Assembly (NCBI GenBank): GCA_000711775.1
Contig: ARYC01000611.1
Location: 85,067 to 149,066, forward strand
From: Oxytricha trifallax
Taxonomy: Eukaryota > Ciliophora > Spirotrichea > Sporadotrichida > Oxytrichidae
Direction: 5' to 3'
DNA length: 64,000 bases
Shown here: positions 33,583 to 46,251 of the stretch, piece after piece
Position numbering within the stretch: position 1 is the stretch's first letter
Layout of the letters: each line of letters begins with the position of its first letter
Translations under genes and position numbers: made by a program
Notes under the pieces: model-generated
Told to the model about the DNA's origin: nothing
Databases searched by the model: none
Seen by the model: the letters and a program-made list of their open reading frames with translations, nothing else

Positions 33583-35024
33583 TCAATTACAGTTATTATT
33601 AGATATATCTTAAACAGTTTATAAATCTGACTCTGCATCAGGAGCTACGGCAGAGGACTTGCATTTCCTCTATGAAGAATTAGTTATGATAATGTAAACT
33701 TACCTTGTGATAATCAGAGAGGTAGCATGTTTGGCACATCCCCATTGAATAAAGGAGTCTATCATGGTGGACACAGTTCCAAGCATTTTAGTTTCTACCA
33801 TACTTCCTGTAGCAACTGCTGCACATATTCTACAATAAGTTAATTCAAAATTTGCCTGATAAAATATTTTGCACAATCAAATGACGTAATTGTGCTAAGG
33901 ATTCTTAGTCTCAAAAAAATATTTTATCTACTTACCTTTGCGTAATGCTTTCTATTTACATGAGGGCACTTGGTTATAGCCATAACCTTTTGGGCAGAAT
34001 CTTAAAGATTCTCATTTTAATTCTTGCTTAGCTAATCTAGATTTTATCCAAGAATCTATTATTAGTTCGTGACGCATTCTAAGTCATTATGTTTTGTTTC
34101 AAAATTTTATTGCAACAGAGTATTGTCTGTGAAATCTAGGCGTAATGAAGACTCTGGCTGTTACTTAGTAACCTCTAGTACTTATGTTGGTGATTGTAGC
34201 TTTAAGAGTTCATTTTGTACAAAGTATTCCAAGAGATTCTTATTAATTTAGCAATTGCAACCGATGAGGCACTGCTTTTAAATTCCCATTTAATGAGGCA
34301 ATGAATTCAAAATTTCATTGCGAGTCTCGCTCAATTTTCTTTGAGTACAGAAGCTCTGATCTGTATTAAGTGGGCGAGTTGCCATAGAGGTTAGAGTAGG
34401 CTGTAAGTCCGAAGGCTGAGTGCTTAAAGTTTAATAATATTTTTAAGGATTTGCTGTCTATATAATATCCCTATAAAATTATTGATTAAATAATATTTCT
34501 TACTTCTATGAATTGAAAAACCTCCTATTTAATACCTGTTGCTGAATTGCTAATACTTAGGGGTTGTATGAATTGAAAGTCTTCTGAGCGCTTTAAAGCA
34601 GCGAATTTGAATTCTAAGTCATTCCAATTAGGGGTAAGCCCAATACTGAACCAATTTGAGGTACTTATTGATTGTACCCTAAGAAACCTCCTTAATTTTA
34701 GAATTAGTTCTAAGTATTCTTAATCTAGTCTAGAAGTACTTAGGCTGTAGGGGCTTAAGCTTGCATGTAAGGCTCTGGTTACTTGCGCTTTCCTAGAAGC
34801 TGATTCAAATGCTGTTGTAAGATTGTGGTATTTTGATCAGCTTAAGTCTTTGCTTTCTCTTCAATTTCGATAACCTCAAGGGCTTCAGCAATCTTGATGC
34901 CGTAAGCATTAATAGTTTGAATGCTGAGGTGATTTGAATTTGAACTGAATTAGGTGTCAACAGTATTAACCGACTCATCTTCATTTAAAGCTTTCTATTT
35001 TCCCTAAATTAAAAGGATTAGCAT
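33583..35024 (-). CDS. Cysteine-rich protein with repeated C-x2-CY zinc-type motif
   Basis: Start ATG at 35024 (MLILLIQGKQKALNEDES), TGA at 33585-33583. The N-terminal two thirds are Gln/Ser-rich with a short coiled coil (GIKIAEALEVIEIEEK). The C-terminal part has KCPHVNRKHYAK, an intron, MCSSCYRKYGRNQNAW, NCVHHDRLLYSMGMCQTCY and LSDYHK. These are two tandem copies of a CPH-x4-HYAxxxCxxCY module seen in several ciliate proteins and expected to bind zinc. An AT-rich break near 34430-34520 is probably an IES. The ending, KSSAVAPDAESD to NNNCN, is glutamine/asparagine-rich. Possible DNA- or RNA-binding role; no direct evidence. Confidence 0.7.
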
Positions 35025-36401
35025 GTGAAAATAGAAATAAGTTTTCATAGTAGTTTGGGTAAATTGAATGTAGTAAAGTTATTACCGCAAATAACAAATT
35101 ATATAAAATGGAAGAAATGGTGGGAAATCAAAAAATCAAAAATAACGATCTTTTAAATTACATTTCTGATCATAATGTAAAGAGTATCATTTAATGCATT
35201 AGTTAACTATACCTTTCTTAGATAAATGAAATAAATCGCCCCCTTTAAATTATCCTTATTATCGTAAACTAACAAAAGAGTTAACCGAGACTAAATCTAC
35301 TCAATCTCAATTAGCCTTTATTATTAAAAGAATACATTCAAAAGAAATTAAAATTAAAGAACTATAAAATACCTTTTTAAGATGAGTTTTCTAAAAAGAA
35401 TTTTAATACAAATTTTTTAAAGATTTTTCTTCATCTTATTGGTTACTGTTTAAAATGAGAATGTAAAATGATTATAATTGTACTGAAATGTCAAAATTAA
35501 CAGCGAAAAAAAATGTTATACCGATTTTATGGTATAAATTTTTAGCCTTCATCATGATGAGTTAAGAATATTTTAATGAGCAAGTATCACATTAAAATAT
35601 ATTTTTACATATAGTTAATAAAGATTTAAGTTTTAGGTTCATTTATTTTGCTACTTTTTATTTATTTTTTTTATTACTAAAAAATTAATTTATCAGTAAA
35701 AAAACAATCATACAAATAAACTATAACAATATTTAAACTTTGACAACTCAATCAACTGTATACTTACATTATTGAAAGCTAGGAGTGATAGTATGGAGAG
35801 TTCTTGCATCGATTCTAAGACCCTTACTGTATTAGCCAAGAAAGTATTATAATTAATCTTATTCAAATACAAATTAATCTAAAATTGTTGTTTATAACTT
35901 AAAATAATAATAGAAAAATTAAATAATAACTTTTAATTATATTACATACTTTCTTTAAATCTACCTAAAATATTATTAAATATTTTATTAAAACTAAATT
36001 CAATACAACATCTATTTTTAAGTTACAATAATTGTTAAATTTGTTAATGAAAGATTCTTTTATTAAGTTAATTAGGACCTTAACAAATTACTAATGCTCT
36101 TAATATTGAAATTTTAATAATGTACTAAATCAGTATTTTTTATAATTATCAAAATTCTAACTGATACTAACGATAAATATTTTACAAAAAATTTGATAGA
36201 TGGAATTTTTCTATTTTAAATATTCTTTAAAAATGAAAGCGATTATAAATTAATTTTTACAAAAAGTTTTATATAAGAATTTATATATAAATATATCTAA
36301 ATTAAATTTTTTTCATTTTTATTTAGATTTTTTGAATAATAAACCAAGATCTTAATTAAGATTATATACTATAACTAACCCATAAACTTTTAATTAAGTG
36401 A
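35025..36401. other. AT-rich intergenic/IES DNA
   Basis: Mostly A/T runs. A short coding-like patch on the minus strand near 35850-35775 (FLANTVRVLESMQELS) may be an isolated MDS, but nothing adjoining supports it. Confidence 0.3.
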
Positions 36402-36827
36402 GTATCTATCGTATTAAAGATTTAAGATAATATACTGCTGGTGTCGCTCAGGAGGATTTATTCTCTGTAACATCGTGGGTTCGGTTCTGCGTGTGCTTGT
36501 AGGACTAAGAGTGAACCTGTTATGACGCTGTGCTTTGGCTTGTCCATTTCAAATTAGGTGTCAACAATGTGGGCTTAGAGTAGTCTTCGCTTTCATGGTT
36601 GTCAAAGAAGTCGGGAATGCCTCAGGCTGGCAACAGAGCAGGGAAAACGACTCGCACTTAATAGTGAAAGGATAGCAAGCCTTTATAGCGTCGAAGGTTA
36701 TCGCTTGGCTCCTAACTGGTATTCGCATGGCTGTGGCATCAATACCTTTTTACTATTTTTTGCTATAAGAGCAAGATATTCAAAACATACTAGAGATCTC
36801 TTCAATATTTCACAATTGACATCTTGA
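36402..36827 (+). other. GC-rich island with a 140-codon open frame, unknown
   Basis: The composition rises abruptly above the AT-rich flanks for about 350 bp. A plus-strand frame open from about 36402 to TGA 36825-36827 reads CACRTKSEPVMTLCFGL, CLRLATEQGKRLALNSE and LYSVEGYRLAPNWYSHGC. The minus strand also has a 60-codon frame, and the plus-strand codon use is unlike the host genes around it. It could be a fragment of a mobile element or a structured RNA gene; neither is established. Confidence 0.3.
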
Positions 36828-36889
36828 AAAGATTTTTATTCTTTTAATCGAATGGTTATTATTTACCCTTGCTATTATTCCTAATCATA

Positions 36890-39800
36890 TTAAAATGACA
36901 TGCCAGATACTAATAAGATTCACACTTTGGGAATATGAAGTATAGAAATCTTTTGCCAATAAAAATAGTTTTCAATCTTTCGAAACTACAAATGCATAGT
37001 CATAATTAACTCAAAGCCAGTAATCAAGCTGGTCTAGCTAATAAAATTTTGACAGTTTAAATACAGACTTGCAAATACTTTAAGACTCTTTCGATTCGTT
37101 ATTTACCTCTTCGTACATGTTTGATCAACAATCACTTGCTGAATTAATCACTTCACTTGGCTAATTGACAGTCGGTGTGTTAGAAAATATGAACACTTAA
37201 AAGAAAGGTGTTGCTGCTTAAAATTAAATTTCGAGCAGTTAAGTTCAGGATAAAGGAGTCAGAGGAGCATCATCTAAACATCTCTAAAATTAAAATTATT
37301 TAATTTTATTTTTTATCAGCCCAATGAAGGAGATATATTAGCAAACATCAATAGTTTTGCATTGACCAGACTAGTTGAGACTTCGCTTGTTAACATACAT
37401 AGAATCGAATAAATATGGAAAATTTTGGTAAGAATAATATATAGAATTTTAATCTTTATTATCAGATTGCTCATTTTGATATTCTATCAAACTGTAAAGT
37501 ACAAACCTTAAGACAACTTTCAATTGAAGCCTTGCTCTGTATCATTTTAGAAATATTCGCTTATAGAAAAGACAAAAAGAATTTTATAAAGTATAATATA
37601 TATTAATCTCGAGAACAAGAATCCATTTACTAATGTAGTTTCTCCCATGAAAAACTAGTAAAGATAGAAAATGTCGATTGGGTCTTCAGGGGATGATGTC
37701 GAATAAGATATGGATTTTGATGTAGATGAGAATTGGTCTGGCACAGTCTGGTAATATACCATTCTAACTCCATTCTCAGATCAATTGAAGTCTTAGCACT
37801 AATCGAACAATTTATAAACTCTTAATGGAATAAAGAAAATAATTTAAACTTGTGGACAGTAACTTAAAAATGATGGATGGAGAATTATTATACTTACAAT
37901 CTCAAAAAGCTCAGAGTACATAGAAAACGATGATATTCTTACAACAGGATTTAAATGCTTACAGCTCATAGTCAGTAACTATATAGATAAGTTAAGCTAG
38001 GAAAATTTCATAACAATTCTACATGCAATTCATAAATATGCTGCGAATGAAGGTGATAATTTCAACAATAATCTGATTTCAGTTGGAATGCTTCAAAACA
38101 TTGCTGATTACACAGCTAAAATGATTATTAAAGAACAGTAAATGAAAGAAGAGGGCAAGGAAATTGATGAGAAACAAACATTCAATGCTTAAAGAATATG
38201 GAGTATTTTATTTGAAAAGATTCAAGATTTGGGGAACAACGGTAGAGCAGAAATCAGGAGAGCAAATATTTTTACTTTAGAGAATATCATCATGACTCAT
38301 GGCTAGTTGCTATCTGATTAAGTATGGAATAGTCTATTAAGAAACTCTTTGTTGAATATGCTAAAAACCAGCATTGAAATGTATTTAGAACAAAAGGGAG
38401 GATCCTCCCATAAAGTAAAGAATAATATTTTTGAAGCTGGACTACCAACACCTAGTTTTTCTTCAGGAGGCCTTGATACTAAAAAGAGAGGTGGAGCTGG
38501 TGGAGTATAGTAAAGGAGAATGAAATTTGATGAAGAAGCTGTGAAAGCACTTCAAAAGAACAATGATGATTAATGGGAAGAAACTTGTATCGTATTAGTC
38601 TAGTTAGTGTTGAGAAGCATCAAGAAGTATACTCAGCTTGATTAGAAATCTGGAGAGCTCACAGATTATGCTTGGATTAACTCCATTCAAATCATAGTTG
38701 AGATGATTAAAAATGGGTCATAAGAGATATGTTCAACTATATATAAAAGTCTAGAAGATTTACTGTCTTAATAAAACTGCATTGATCTTTTCATGAAAAA
38801 CGTGAAGGAAAGCTTTAAAATCTTTGATGCAACTTCTGAATGGCTAGTCAGAGAAAAATAAGACACTGGAAGCATCGTGAGAAAGCCAATGAACCTAAAA
38901 TTGTGCCCAATTATAGTTGATACTCTAAAGAAAATATACAGTGTTGATAATTTGACTGAAAATGCATTCAGGGGTCCTTACTTACAAATCATCTTGCCTA
39001 CTTATGCACAAATGGTCTTTTAATTGCTCTTAAGAATGATGAAATGCTCCAAGAATTCAAGTGAAGGATTCTAGGGAATATAAACTTCTATTATATTATT
39101 AATGATTTTTCAAAAGAAAATTTAGAAAACCTTATTTTTATGATTTATAAAGCCCCTTTCCTAAGTAAAATCATCAATGATAAAATAATTACTATTTTTA
39201 TTTTTCATGTACAACATATAAAAATTGAATGGGAGTACCACATAAGTTAGTTAATGAAGAGAAGATTACATTTGAGTTTATCGAGAACTTAAACGATATA
39301 ATAAAAAGAAACGATTAAACCCATTTGATGTACCTGAAGTTTCTCTTCTAATTTACCGAATATGACTACCAAGAACCTCATTCAGAAGCTTTCATAAGGA
39401 GAACTTTCAGTATATTAAATTCAATAATACTTAGAGGCAAAGTCGCTAACCACATTTTGAGAGAAATCTTGCCTATTCTGTATGATAGAATTGAATACCT
39501 CATTAACTTGAGATACAACAACGAGGCTTGCATGGCTTTAGTATTCCCTTCTAAGGGATCATAAACTTTGTTCTATACTGTTGGTCTGTATGCTATGCAT
39601 ATTAGTTCATTCTTATATAAAAAATAATGTTATTTTTTGGATTCAGAAGATTATTTAATTTTTGATATTTCTCATTAATCATATAAAAATATTAATTTAA
39701 TAGTTTAAAGCATATGTTGAGTGAATTATATATTTCAGTATTTAAAGTTTATTAGCATTCGGGTTTATTGTGTGATATTTACAATTATAGATTTAATGAT

Positions 39801-41624
39801 TATAAGAATATAGATAAAATTTAAAATTATCAAAAATCATAATATTAAAATAATTATTATCGTTTTCTTATCATATTTTTGAATTTGCTGATAACTTTAA
39901 TTTATTAATAATATTCTTAATAAGTCCTAAAAGCTTCAAATAGATAATGACTGCTCATTATAAATCAACTTAGGATTAACAAAGAGGTCCAAGTCAACTG
40001 ACTCAAAGCTCCTCGACGGCCCCTGTTCTAACAGCCGCTAGTGGATCTACAGGAGGCGGGTTCTCTGGTCTTAAATCAAAGCTCACTTAAAACATGGGAT
40101 CAAATAATTAGCTAAGTTCTAGTGACGATTTTATAACATCAAACGATATTATGTTCTCGGAGTAACTGGAGTTCTCAATTGTTGACCCAGCAATAAGTAA
40201 ATAGTAATTTAAAATGAGAAAATTATAATACAGTTTATTTATTAATACTATAATTTTTGTTTATTTTTTAATCTCTGGTAATAAATTAATTATAAAATAT
40301 TATTTAAAATCATGATTAGTTTAATATAGCATCTTTAGATGAGCTTATCAATTTTATCTTTTTTTTACTATATAATTTTCACTTATTTGATTTCTAAAGA
40401 ATTAAATTCATTTTTATCAAATTTAAAGTAGACTTTTTAATTTCTTGAAAGTGTCCCATGAGTTATATTAGAAATCTATAAGAAATTGTTATAAATTGAT
40501 GCAATTTACTTTATTTTAAAATAAAATTTCTAATATAATTATTTTATTTATATATATTCAGTCCAAAAATATATTTCATTATTTACTGAATGATTCCCTC
40601 TGCAAATTAAGACCCAGAAATTAAACAACTCGTTTGGGAACGTGTGATTCCATTAGCCAGAAACAATCTTTTATTCAACCCTGAAAGAGTAGCGAATCAC
40701 AACAAAGCTGTGGTTGAAGATGTGGTCAAGTCTTCACAGGATCTTGATATGCAAGTCATGAACTTCATCACAAATTTATCATATTTTTATTAGATGCATT
40801 AGTTTATAAGGGATTATATAAAATAGCTTGTTGCCCAACTGCAGTGATGCTAACGACAGAGAATTCCAATAAAACTTAGTATTCATGATAGATAACGGAT
40901 GTAATTCAGTATATTCCAGTCAGAGATTGAGTCTAGGTGGTAATTCATCAACTGGTGGAGCCTTCGGTAACTCACTTTCAAAGTTTTGCCTGAATAATTT
41001 GTTTGAGTTATGCAGATACCAAGCTTTTAAATCTTAGACTTCAGGCAGCAACATTGGAATTTAAGTTTAAACCGAATAGGAGGAGTTATTGGATCAATAG
41101 GCTTAGCGTAAAATTTATGAAATTAGAAGGAAAATTGCTACGATTACCACACCAGTGCTTATCAACAGATGCAGAGACACATTGAAGAAGTATGTCACAG
41201 ATGAGCAAAAGAGTGGATCAACTACATTGCCTAGATAAAGAGTAAATAATAGTTTATCATGCTAATTTATCAGTTAATTATTTGAAAGTAAGTGAAGTCG
41301 TGTTCATCCTAGAGAAACTAAGACAATTAGACTGCTACCCAGAAGTCCAGCCACAATAGTACAAGAGCAAAAAGGGTCATTTAGTACAGTTAATGCGAAT
41401 CTTTTCTGATTTGGTTCTAAGTAATCAATAAATTTTCAATAATATTGAACCAGATCTTTTTTTTATTGCTTCAATTATTTTCATTATAAAATGAGACTAA
41501 CTTAAAGGAACACCTGAGAATCATCTTCCATGACATCTCAGATTCGATTGCTTAAAACATTCAAGGAAGTGCGGACCAGGACGAAGAACAAAAAGTGGGA
41601 GACTCAAGTGGCGGAGGATTTTGA
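36890..41624 (+). CDS. MON2: MON2-like Golgi trafficking scaffold, remainder (scrambled gene)
   Basis: This continues the minus-strand part at 25279-22890. It opens with a Gln/Ser linker (SQLTQSQQSSWSSQQNF), then LQDSFDSLFTSSYMFDQQ, the MON2 block INSFALTRLVETSLVNIHR with EQIWKIL, QTLRQLSIEALC, FKCLQLIVSNYID, ISVGMLQNIADYTAKM, ETCIVLVQLVLRSIKKY and VDTLKKIYSVDNL. After AT-rich breaks (39090-39240, 39620-39945, 40210-40580, 41250-41320) come low-complexity SSSTAPVLTAASGSTGG, KFCLNNLFELCRYQ, TTPVLINRCRDTLKKYV and VVFILEKLRQLD, ending SSGGGF-TGA at 41622-41624. The breaks are probably IESs. ATG at 39942-39944 looks like a start but is judged internal. Confidence 0.78.
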
Positions 41625-41867
41625 CAAATTACATAAACCCTCAATTAATAATTATAAACGTGATGCTTAGTATGATTATACCAAAATTGAATGAAATATT
41701 TGTATTTGTGGATTAAACATCTATGTATTTTTAGTTAGAATTTTGCTCTCACTATTAAACAAGACTGTATAAAGTTTAGTTAATTTATTCAGTAATTCCA
41801 TAAGTATTATTAAAATTTGGTAATTTTGAAATATTTCGAGGTTTTTTTAAACATTTTAACTGTTTTA

Positions 41868-42267
41868 TCAAAAAATGTTACAGCAACCTGATTTACCAAC
41901 ATCTCTATCGGTAACACCACTAATTTCTTTTCCAGTCTTAGGATCCTTAATTTTCTTATTCTCTTCAGATTATTTCTTATCATCTGTTGTGTGACCATTA
42001 ACATCGTTTTTCTTGTCTTTTTCCTGATTCATTTCATAGCTTTTCTTCTCTTCTTCTTGCTAGTGAGCTCCGTTTCTAAGTTTCATGGCGTCTGCTTAAG
42101 CCTTAGTTGGCACTTTGTTCTCCTCTCTGGTATTACTTTTACTCAGGTTAGATTCTATAAATTTTCATTAATTTTATTAGCGAAATTCACTTACGCTCTT
42201 CAAGCTTAATAGTGTTTCTGCGCTTAATGTCTTCCTTTTTTTTCTCTTCATTTTTAGATTCAGTCAT
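41868..42267 (-). CDS. Small charged protein with possible C-terminal prenylation motif
   Basis: ATG at 42267 (MTESKNEEKKE), a 40-nt GT-AG intron after LEE, and TGA at 41870-41868. It is about 115 residues, almost entirely charged and Gln/Asn-rich (KAQADAMKLRNGAHQQEEE, DPKTGKEISGVTDRD). It ends GKSGCCNIF; CNIF fits a CaaX box and the preceding Cys a possible acylation site. That would tether a soluble, disordered protein to membranes. The ATG lies at the very edge of the 675-bp palindrome, so its upstream region is one palindrome arm. Confidence 0.6.
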
Positions 42268-42934
42268 AATAGTGTAAAAATCGTGAATATGTTAATTCTT
42301 AAAATACAGTGAGATATAAATAAATGATTATGATAATTTTTTTATAATTATTTATTTGAAATTTGTTTGATTTATTATATTCATTTATATACTCTGGGAC
42401 CAAGTAGAAAAAGTTATTTATTTTTACTACTTGGTCCCAGTATTTATATTAATTTAATGAAATAAAATTGAAAATTAAAATTATTTAAATGTATAATAAA
42501 AATCAAATTAGTTTTCTACAATTATTAAATGTGATTTATGCCAATTTTATAAAAGAGTAATTTGACAATAATATTCTATTAAAAGTAACAAAATTTTAAA
42601 ACTAGCAATATTTTATGTCTGAAATTGTGAATTATAAAAAATATTAAAAGAATGAATAAATCACATTTAATAATTGTAGAAAACTAATTTGATTTTTATT
42701 ATACATTTAAATAAATTTAATTATCAAATTTATGCAAATAAATTAATATAAAGACTAGGACCAAGTAGTAAAATAAATAACTTTTTCTACTTGGTCCCAA
42801 ATAATATAAATAAATATAATAAATCAAACAAATTTCAAATAAATAATTAGAAAAAAATTATCACAATCATTTATTTATATCTCACTGTATTTTAAGAATT
42901 AACATATTCACGATTTTTACACTATTATGACTGA
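42260..42934. repeat. 675-bp palindrome with four GGGACCAAGTAG-type boxes
   Basis: The two halves, centred near 42597, are reverse complements over about 335 bp each. Identity is high at the outer 140 bp and patchy near the centre. Each arm also has its own hairpin: GGGACCAAGTAG and TACTACTTGGTCCC flanking a 20-bp AT loop (42397-42439; 42756-42799). The outer ends carry the start codon ATGACTGA of the CaaX gene on one side and the same sequence next to the kinesin 3' end on the other. No open frame lies inside. Confidence 0.85.
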
Positions 42935-45900
42935 TTGATCGATTTCTTTCTTGTTGGCTTTTCTTGCTTGGTCAAAGTCAGGGTACCCATAGACTCTGAA
43001 GCAGAGCTATATGATAAAATATCATTTTAAAATTTTTATATATTAGCTGGCCAGTTTGGAGATACTGAAGGATGCTTGGAGTAACGCTATCGATGTGATG
43101 CACTTTCTTAAAGTTAAATGAGGGATTCCTGTTGTTTCCATTTGCTTCTTCTGTTTGATATTGTTTGCTCTTTTCAAACTGCAACTTGTATAAAAGAATA
43201 AACGGTTAAAATATTGGGATTAAACCAAATTCAATTGTAGTTAACGAATACGTTCTTGGCAAGATCAGCCGGCAAGTCTTTTGCTTTGTCAATCTCAACT
43301 CTGAAAGTAACTGCCTTACCCACTATGATTTATTTAGTTGTTTATAAAATACTTACATAACTCTTCAGGTTCTTCTGGTAATGAATCTTCGTCAGGTTCA
43401 GCTGTGCCTGTATCATCTGTTGGGAAATACTTAATACTAAGCTGCCCTCTGACACCGGATGTACCCTCAGCAGACAAAATCTTAGAGTCCATTTCATTTT
43501 CAATCAGATAACCGAGATTCTTAAGTGACATGAAACTTTGACCAATGAGCATTGGTTCAGGTGGGTCCCAAAATGGATCTTCTTGGTGGGAGAGCTTTGG
43601 TAAATTACCTGTGTCAAAGTATTCGTTTACTAAATCTCTCATCATGAAAACTCTATCATTGAATTTGCCTTCTGGCCATTTAAAAATGCTGCAATTAATC
43701 CAAAAAATGATAAGATAAAAATTAGCTTATGTTAGATTAGTAACCCTTAATTGAATATATTATTTGAATATATCATACAGACAAGTTTAATAGTAACCCT
43801 CTTCAAAATTATCAACCTTGACAACAATCTCAGTACTCCCAGTATCCATAGTACCATCTTCTCTTGTTTCTGGTAGACTCTTGACAAGTTTACATGTGAA
43901 TCTAAACTCTCTCTAGAGCTCTTTGGCGATTAAGTTAGCTTCATTTACTAGCGGAAGTAACTGCCCAAGTCTTGATTCAATATCGCTTTGCTCTTGCTGT
44001 TTCTTTTGAATCTTTTTCTCTTCGTATTCTAATTAGCGTTGTCTTTCCTGTTCTTCTCTTTTGAGTTTGTCCATTTCTTGTTTCATCTTTAGTTGTAGCT
44101 TTTCTTTCTCACCTTCTTCATTCTTAGACTAGAGATGCTTGAGCTTTTCTTCATATTCTTTCTGCATTTAAATCCTCATTTCCTCTTATTTGCGTTATTC
44201 TTCTTGCATCTTAGCCTCCAATTCTTGCATTTTCTTTTTCGTTTCTTCTTCTTATTTACGCATTTGCTCATCTTTCGTTTACTTCATATGTTAATCTTCA
44301 ATGTCTGATTTTTCAGTTTAAGCTTATTCCCAGGTAATAGGGTTCTCTTCAGAATCTTCAAGAGAAGCATGTGCTTCGAGTTAAGGATTTTTGAATAAGA
44401 AAACAGTATGAGTTCCGAACACAATTCTGTCATTTGGTTTTAATACCACACCATCCATCGATTCTAATTTACGTCCATTTATTGAAATTTGCTCAACACT
44501 TTAGGATGAGGATGGCTTAAGCAAGTATGAGCCGTCAGTTTATTACTCAAAATATGCATGATTTGACTAAATACCTGTGCCTCCTAGCATTACTTAAGGA
44601 GCTGGGCTTCCATTCTTACGTCCAACATGAGTTTGGTTTTAATTAGTAAGGTCATATAAGATCTTCCTATCAAGTTAAGGATCTTCATTTAAGTTAACTA
44701 TATGTGGTCTATATTTGACTTAATCTGCTTGTTGCTTTTACTTAGCTTCCTCTTCTTCACGTTACTTGGCTTCTTACATTTTTTATTCCCAAGATTTCTC
44801 CATTTCAAGCATGGCTTATTGATTAGCTTTCATTTGTTCCTCCATTTCTTATATTTTCCTCTTGGTCTCTTCATCATCACCGATGTGTATACCACCTCCA
44901 CCGCCACCTCCAGCAGCAAGTTCCCTTTTAAGTCTTTCATTCTCTTCTTTCAATTCTCTTATGAGCTTGTCTTAAGGACTTTCGTTAACCACAGCCTTAT
45001 TTTGGATCTTTTTTGCTCTATCTGCATATCTCAGAGTTCCAAGAGTCTCCTCGTAATTGATATTAGCTGGAGAAAGTGCACAAATCATAATAGTTTTACT
45101 GTTACCACCAAGAGCATTCTACAGCATTCTTGTCAAGGCACTATCTCTGTAAGGTACAACAGCTTTACCACCTTTGCCCATAGCTTTGTCAGCTAAAACA
45201 CTAATAACTTAACCAAGACAAGTCAAACTTTTGTTGATAGCGCAACCTTCTTTCAATCTGTCTCCAGTTGCTCCTGTTTAATCAGCTTTCTCTGAGCCTG
45301 CCAAATCAACTAAGTTAATGACAGAAAACTTCTCACTCTTCTTCCCTTAAAACATAATAACTTGCTTGAACTCTATGGCAATAACTGTATGTGCTCGGGA
45401 ACTTGTAGCATTCATTTAAGTAGATCCAATTGTTCTATTTTTCTAGCCTTCTTCCATCTTAGATTCAATTGCATGATAAGAACCCACAGGATGTTTTGAG
45501 AGACCTTCAACATAAACTCCAAGTGATTAATGCTCACGAATTTTCAAGCCATTTGCAGGTCTTTTGGTAGGATGTATTAACAAATCTTGAACTTTTTCAT
45601 TATAGATCTCTACCATAGATACAGTTACTTCATAGGTCTTGTCTTTATCTGCGTTTTTAGAAATACGCTAAAATATTTCCTCGCAAGCCATTGGCACTAT
45701 GCCCTTATTTGCTCCGTAACCAATCATAGAATAGGATTTTCCTGAACCCGTTTGTCCATAGGCGAATAAGCAGCAATGATAGCCTTCCCAGGCATTATCC
45801 AATACACTTTTCCCTAACTATTATAAATTTGATTAAACTCCATATTGCAGTTATAAATAGATTCAGCTATATTAAAGATATTTCAAGAAAGCATAAGTGA

Positions 45901-46251
45901 CTAGTTTATATACTTATTTATCCTTAGCACCTACCTCATTATAAACTGCTCTTTAATCAACGTATTTATCGTCATCAGCTTCTGAGTACCCATCTTCTCT
46001 ATTTCTAAATCCATCATGCGACCAGAAACTATAGTCGAAGGCAAAATCTTTTTTTGTACCATCATCATCGATAATCGTAGTTGTGGACCCATTCTAAACA
46101 AAATTATTTATTCAATTACAGTTTAAAGTTTATACTAGAAATCACGAAAGATTGTAATAATGAATCTTACCATTTTAATACAAACTTGTGAGTTGTTGTT
46201 GATCTCTCTCTAGTTAAAGGGTCTAACCCTGACCGCTACTCTAACACTCAT
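42935..46251 (-). CDS. Kinesin-3 type motor with FHA domain
   Basis: ATG at 46251 ([16 protein letters not shown]). The motor domain shows the P-loop [11 protein letters not shown], switch [10 protein letters not shown], switch [14 protein letters not shown], and [17 protein letters not shown] Gly-run and coiled coil follow, then an FHA domain ([30 protein letters not shown]) and a second long coiled coil (about 44300-43980). The tail has [46 protein letters not shown] and [17 protein letters not shown], resembling the C2-like tail of KIF13/KIF28-type proteins. At least five small introns or IESs occur (for example 46170-46095, 45950-45890, 43795-43680, 43357-43324). It is a predicted plus-end microtubule motor for vesicles. 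The last exon runs into the palindrome, so its exact end is uncertain. Confidence 0.92.

Noticed and set aside
22900..36950. AAATCTTTT shared by the end of MON2 part 1 and the start of part 2 as a pointer
   Set aside because: It occurs at about 22935 (minus) and about 36932 (plus), but joining there puts the two halves out of frame and gives a TGA soon after. Probably chance in AT-rich DNA.
39942..40210. ATG at 39942 as the start of a separate gene
   Set aside because: The frame has an initiator-like ATG, but it lies between MON2 segments on the same strand and codes for low-complexity linker sequence. Treated as internal MON2.
44702..45196. Plus-strand 164-residue open frame
   Set aside because: It is the reverse strand of the kinesin motor and coiled-coil coding region.
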